Shown here piece after piece: positions 62,045 through 64,000 of a DNA stretch of 64,000 nucleotides (position 1 is the first letter of the stretch; each line of letters begins with the position of its first letter). Source of the DNA: SAR202 cluster bacterium Io17-Chloro-G6. Lineage in GTDB: Bacteria > Chloroflexota > Dehalococcoidia > UBA3495. Under the pieces are notes generated by a model. It was given only the letters and a program-made list of their open reading frames with translations. It was not told where the DNA came from and did no database searches. A program made the translations under genes and the position numbers. The stretch is from the NCBI GenBank assembly GCA_002816585.1, contig MUCT01000033.1:62001-126000 (forward strand). Reading direction: 5' to 3'.

Positions 62045-62956
62045 ATGTACGAGAAGATTCTCGTTCCCTTAGATGGGTCCAAGACCGCCGAAACGATCTT
62101 GCCCAGCGTAATTAGGCTGGCCCGCGATTCCGAGTCCAAGGTGGTCCTGTTCACCGTGGAATTGCCTGCTCCAAGCGCTGACAGAGCGGGTTCATCCACT
62201 GGCGATATGGGCAACCGTCTGGCCACTCTGGCGAAGCCGGACGTGCAGATGAAGGCGTACCTTGATAGCTCGGCCAACATGCTGGCGGAAGAGGGCGTGA
62301 AGGCAACCAGCGTTATGACCACCGGAAATGCCGCAGAGGAGATACTGGCCTATGCGGACCAATTCGGATGCGATCTGATTGCCATGTCCACCCGCGGCCA
62401 TTCGGCGTTGCGCCGGGGGCTGATGGGTAGCGTCACCGACGCTGTGGTGCGGGGATCCAAGGTGCCGGTGCTGGCGGCCGGACCCAAGAGTGTCAAGGGT
62501 AAGGACCTGGACGGCACTATCCGAAGCGTGGCCGTGCCGCTGGACGGCTCGGAGATGGCGGAGACCATCCTGCCACACGTGGAAAAGTTGGCCAAGCTGC
62601 TGTCCCTGGAAGTCGTCTTGCTGCGAGTCGTCCGGATGATCCCTTGGGCTTACGGAGCCCACGAGGGGATTCCTAACGACACCGTCGACATCGAGCAGTC
62701 CATGGAGGACGACGCCAAGGAATACTTGAACGCCGTCGAGGCAAGAATCACGGCCCAAGGCATCAAATGCCGTACTGTAGTGATGCATGGGGCGCCTTGG
62801 GACAAGATCGTATCTTTCGCCGGGAATACCAACGGCATGATGGTGGCCATCTCGACCCATGGCCGGACCGGAATCCCGCGATTGGTATTGGGCAGCGTGG
62901 CCGACATGGTCATCAGGTCATTGGAGACGCCGGCTCTTGTGATCCGGCCTCCCTAA
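62045..62956 (+). CDS. Tandem universal stress protein (two Usp domains)
   Basis: 303 aa from the ATG at 62045, after GGAGGAGG. Usp domain one (1-155) starts MYEKILVPLDGSKTAETILP and ends with GHSALRRGLMGSVTDAVVRGSKVPVL; domain two (about 160-303) starts VAVPLDGSEMAETILPHVE and ends GRTGIPRLVLGSVADMVIRSLETPALVI. The G-2x-G-9x-G(S/T) motifs in both are those of ATP-binding Usp proteins. In the family these proteins act in stress survival, partly by binding ATP. The longer ATG at 61955 is not supported. Single gene, no neighbour partner. Confidence 0.93.
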   Translation: MYEKILVPLDGSKTAETILPSVIRLARDSESKVVLFTVELPAPSADRAGSSTGDMGNRLATLAKPDVQMKAYLDSSANMLAEEGVKATSVMTTGNAAEEILAYADQFGCDLIAMSTRGHSALRRGLMGSVTDAVVRGSKVPVLAAGPKSVKGKDLDGTIRSVAVPLDGSEMAETILPHVEKLAKLLSLEVVLLRVVRMIPWAYGAHEGIPNDTVDIEQSMEDDAKEYLNAVEARITAQGIKCRTVVMHGAPWDKIVSFAGNTNGMMVAISTHGRTGIPRLVLGSVADMVIRSLETPALVIRPP

Positions 62957-63275
62957 TTCCCGGAGCCGGAGCAGGTGTTGGAAGGCTAAGTGACAAACGG
63001 CCCCCGCCTTGGTGACCATTGGCCCTGACCCGCTTGGGTCACCGGCGTTAAAGTCGTTGATCATCCAAAAGGAATTTGGGTTGGCACGTCGATACGCGAT
63101 TTCCATGATTTTGGATGCGGCGCGCCGTCAAGGCGCTGTTTCTGCACCGTCTTTCCTCCCAAGGGCGGGTTGCGGACGGGCGCCCCAGATCAGAGGCCTC
63201 ACCGTCTGCGGTTTTGGTGAGGCCTCTCCTCATTTGTCTCAGGCCCCGATGTCTCAGGCCCCGGATGTTTACCGC
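62957..63275. other. Intergenic region with a 12-bp hairpin and a tandem 15-bp repeat
   Basis: 319 bases between convergent genes, no gene supported. AGAGGCCTCACC (63192-63203) and GGTGAGGCCTCT (63216-63227) form a perfect 12-bp stem, a likely shared terminator without a U-run. TGTCTCAGGCCCCGA (63235-63249) is followed directly by a near-copy, TGTCTCAGGCCCCGG (63250-63264), a one-base-different duplication. It also holds GGCGCGCC near 63120. Confidence 0.6.
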
Positions 63276-64000
63276 CTAAAGACTGCCCGGTGGATAGTGT
63301 TCCAACCACCATCGGGCAATCTCGTCGCGGCGGGCGAACCAAACGTTGGAAAAGTTCTTGGTATAGCGTAAGAACCGCTCAACGGCACGTGAGCGGGCGG
63401 GACGCCCGGCGATGCGGCAGTGCAATCCCACCGACATCATCTTGGGGTGGTCTGCTCCCTCTTCATACAAACAATCAAACGCCTCTTTAAGGTATTCGTA
63501 GAAGCCGCTGATGCTGACCAGACCGCCACGCCAAAACCGGGCGTCGTTGGTCTCCATGCTGTAGGGTACAACCAACCAGGGTTTGCCCCTTGTCTCTACG
63601 TAGTAGGGCAGGTCGTCGTTCAAGCCCGCGCTGTCGTAGATGAACCCGCCTTCACCGGCCACCAAGTCTCTGGTGTTTAGGCTGGGGCCGTAGCGGGTGA
63701 ACCAACCCACCGGGCGTTCCCCGGTGGTTAGCTCCAAAGAAGCCACGGTCTTGGCGATAGCCTCCCTTTCTGCGACGATGTCTTTCAGGTGATATTCCTC
63801 CCACCGGTACCCGTGGCCGCAGACTTCGTGACCTTGGGCGGTAATCTCCCGAGCTACCTCCGGATTGCGCTCCAAGGCCAGGGCGCAGGAGAAGAAGGTG
63901 GACTTGACTCCATGACGCTGGAACATGTCCATCAACCGCCAGACGCCCACCCGGCTGCCGTATTCGAAGAATGACTCATTGTTCAGGTCGCGGTCTTGGG
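63276..64000 (-). CDS. Polysaccharide deacetylase / PuuE-like protein, 5' end outside window
   Basis: At least 241 aa; the frame stays open to the right edge of the window (DRDLNNESFFEYGSR precedes the GTG at 63950, so that GTG is internal). NodB-type fold: VGVWRLMDMFQRHGVKSTFFSCALALERNPEVAREI, GHEVCGHGYRWEEYHL with metal-binding His, and NDARFWRGGLVSISG. The HGYRWEEYH and EYGSR-GVWR pieces are close to PuuE allantoinases (ureide pathway), but peptidoglycan or other amidase activity cannot be ruled out. The gene converges with the Usp gene. Confidence 0.85.
   Translation of the reverse strand, partial: QDRDLNNESFFEYGSRVGVWRLMDMFQRHGVKSTFFSCALALERNPEVAREITAQGHEVCGHGYRWEEYHLKDIVAEREAIAKTVASLELTTGERPVGWFTRYGPSLNTRDLVAGEGGFIYDSAGLNDDLPYYVETRGKPWLVVPYSMETNDARFWRGGLVSISGFYEYLKEAFDCLYEEGADHPKMMSVGLHCRIAGRPARSRAVERFLRYTKNFSNVWFARRDEIARWWLEHYPPGSL

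Overview
The window is about 64 kb of a GC-rich bacterial chromosome with dense, mostly ordinary housekeeping and catabolic genes. I see no rRNA, no complete tRNA, no prophage, no CRISPR array and no IS transposase. The best guess for the source is a Chloroflexota lineage of the SAR202 / Dehalococcoidia kind. This is an inference from gene content: several flavin-dependent luciferase-like monooxygenases, CaiB-type CoA transferase, CitE-like lyase, lone molybdopterin oxidase subunit, EthD/NIPSNAP-like small barrels, an FusA2-type EF-G, and a coaD-linked DivIVA/AtpF-like coiled-coil protein. A 16S or marker-gene search would settle it.

Left part (1-16.4 kb): the end of an amidase; a low-GC patch (about 1.1-2.87 kb) with a PIN-domain protein and an unrecognised partner; an SsuD-like monooxygenase; a CtaG / YtkA-like pair tied to cytochrome oxidase assembly; a cation efflux protein; a five-gene minus-strand catabolic operon (CoA transferase, CitE-like lyase, tyrosine phosphatase, alpha/beta hydrolase, double EthD-like barrel) divergent from a lone xanthine dehydrogenase-type subunit; then small proteins (carboxymuconolactone decarboxylase family, dual-OB-like protein, EthD-like, AsnC-type RAM domain, RidA).

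Middle (16.4-37.7 kb): an EF-G paralogue, acyl-CoA mutase large subunit, a deleted esterase pseudogene, ribF-tyrS, rsmD-coaD and a coiled-coil gene that probably uses an ATC start, LonB-type protease, bifunctional nuclease, and the complete ATP synthase operon atpI-B-[32-aa membrane peptide]-E-F-H-A-G-D-C behind a near-consensus promoter. Rex (NADH sensor) converges on the operon, followed by a YlxP/DUF503 gene.

Right part (37.7-64 kb): a membrane iron-sulfur oxidoreductase with a zinc-ribbon protein and a degenerate receiver protein in one operon; FAH-family hydrolase; M16 peptidase and MBL hydrolase; UvrA with a histone-H1-like tail; an HTH/MazF toxin-antitoxin pair; BtpA-like protein; class III aminotransferase; more monooxygenases; a VOC protein broken by an in-frame amber codon; a GlcD-GlcF type FAD/Fe-S dehydrogenase carrying a translated palindromic repeat; an SMP-30 lactonase; VOC, NIPSNAP, class V aminotransferase, tandem Usp; and the C-terminal part of a polysaccharide-deacetylase/PuuE-like protein that runs off the right edge.

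Short palindromic repeats of several kinds are scattered between genes, and one lies inside a gene. The observations most worth following are the small peptide in the atp operon, the Fe-S / zinc-ribbon / pseudo-receiver operon, the PIN module with its unknown partner, the UvrA tail, the probable ATC start, the translated repeat and the two recent gene-decay events.
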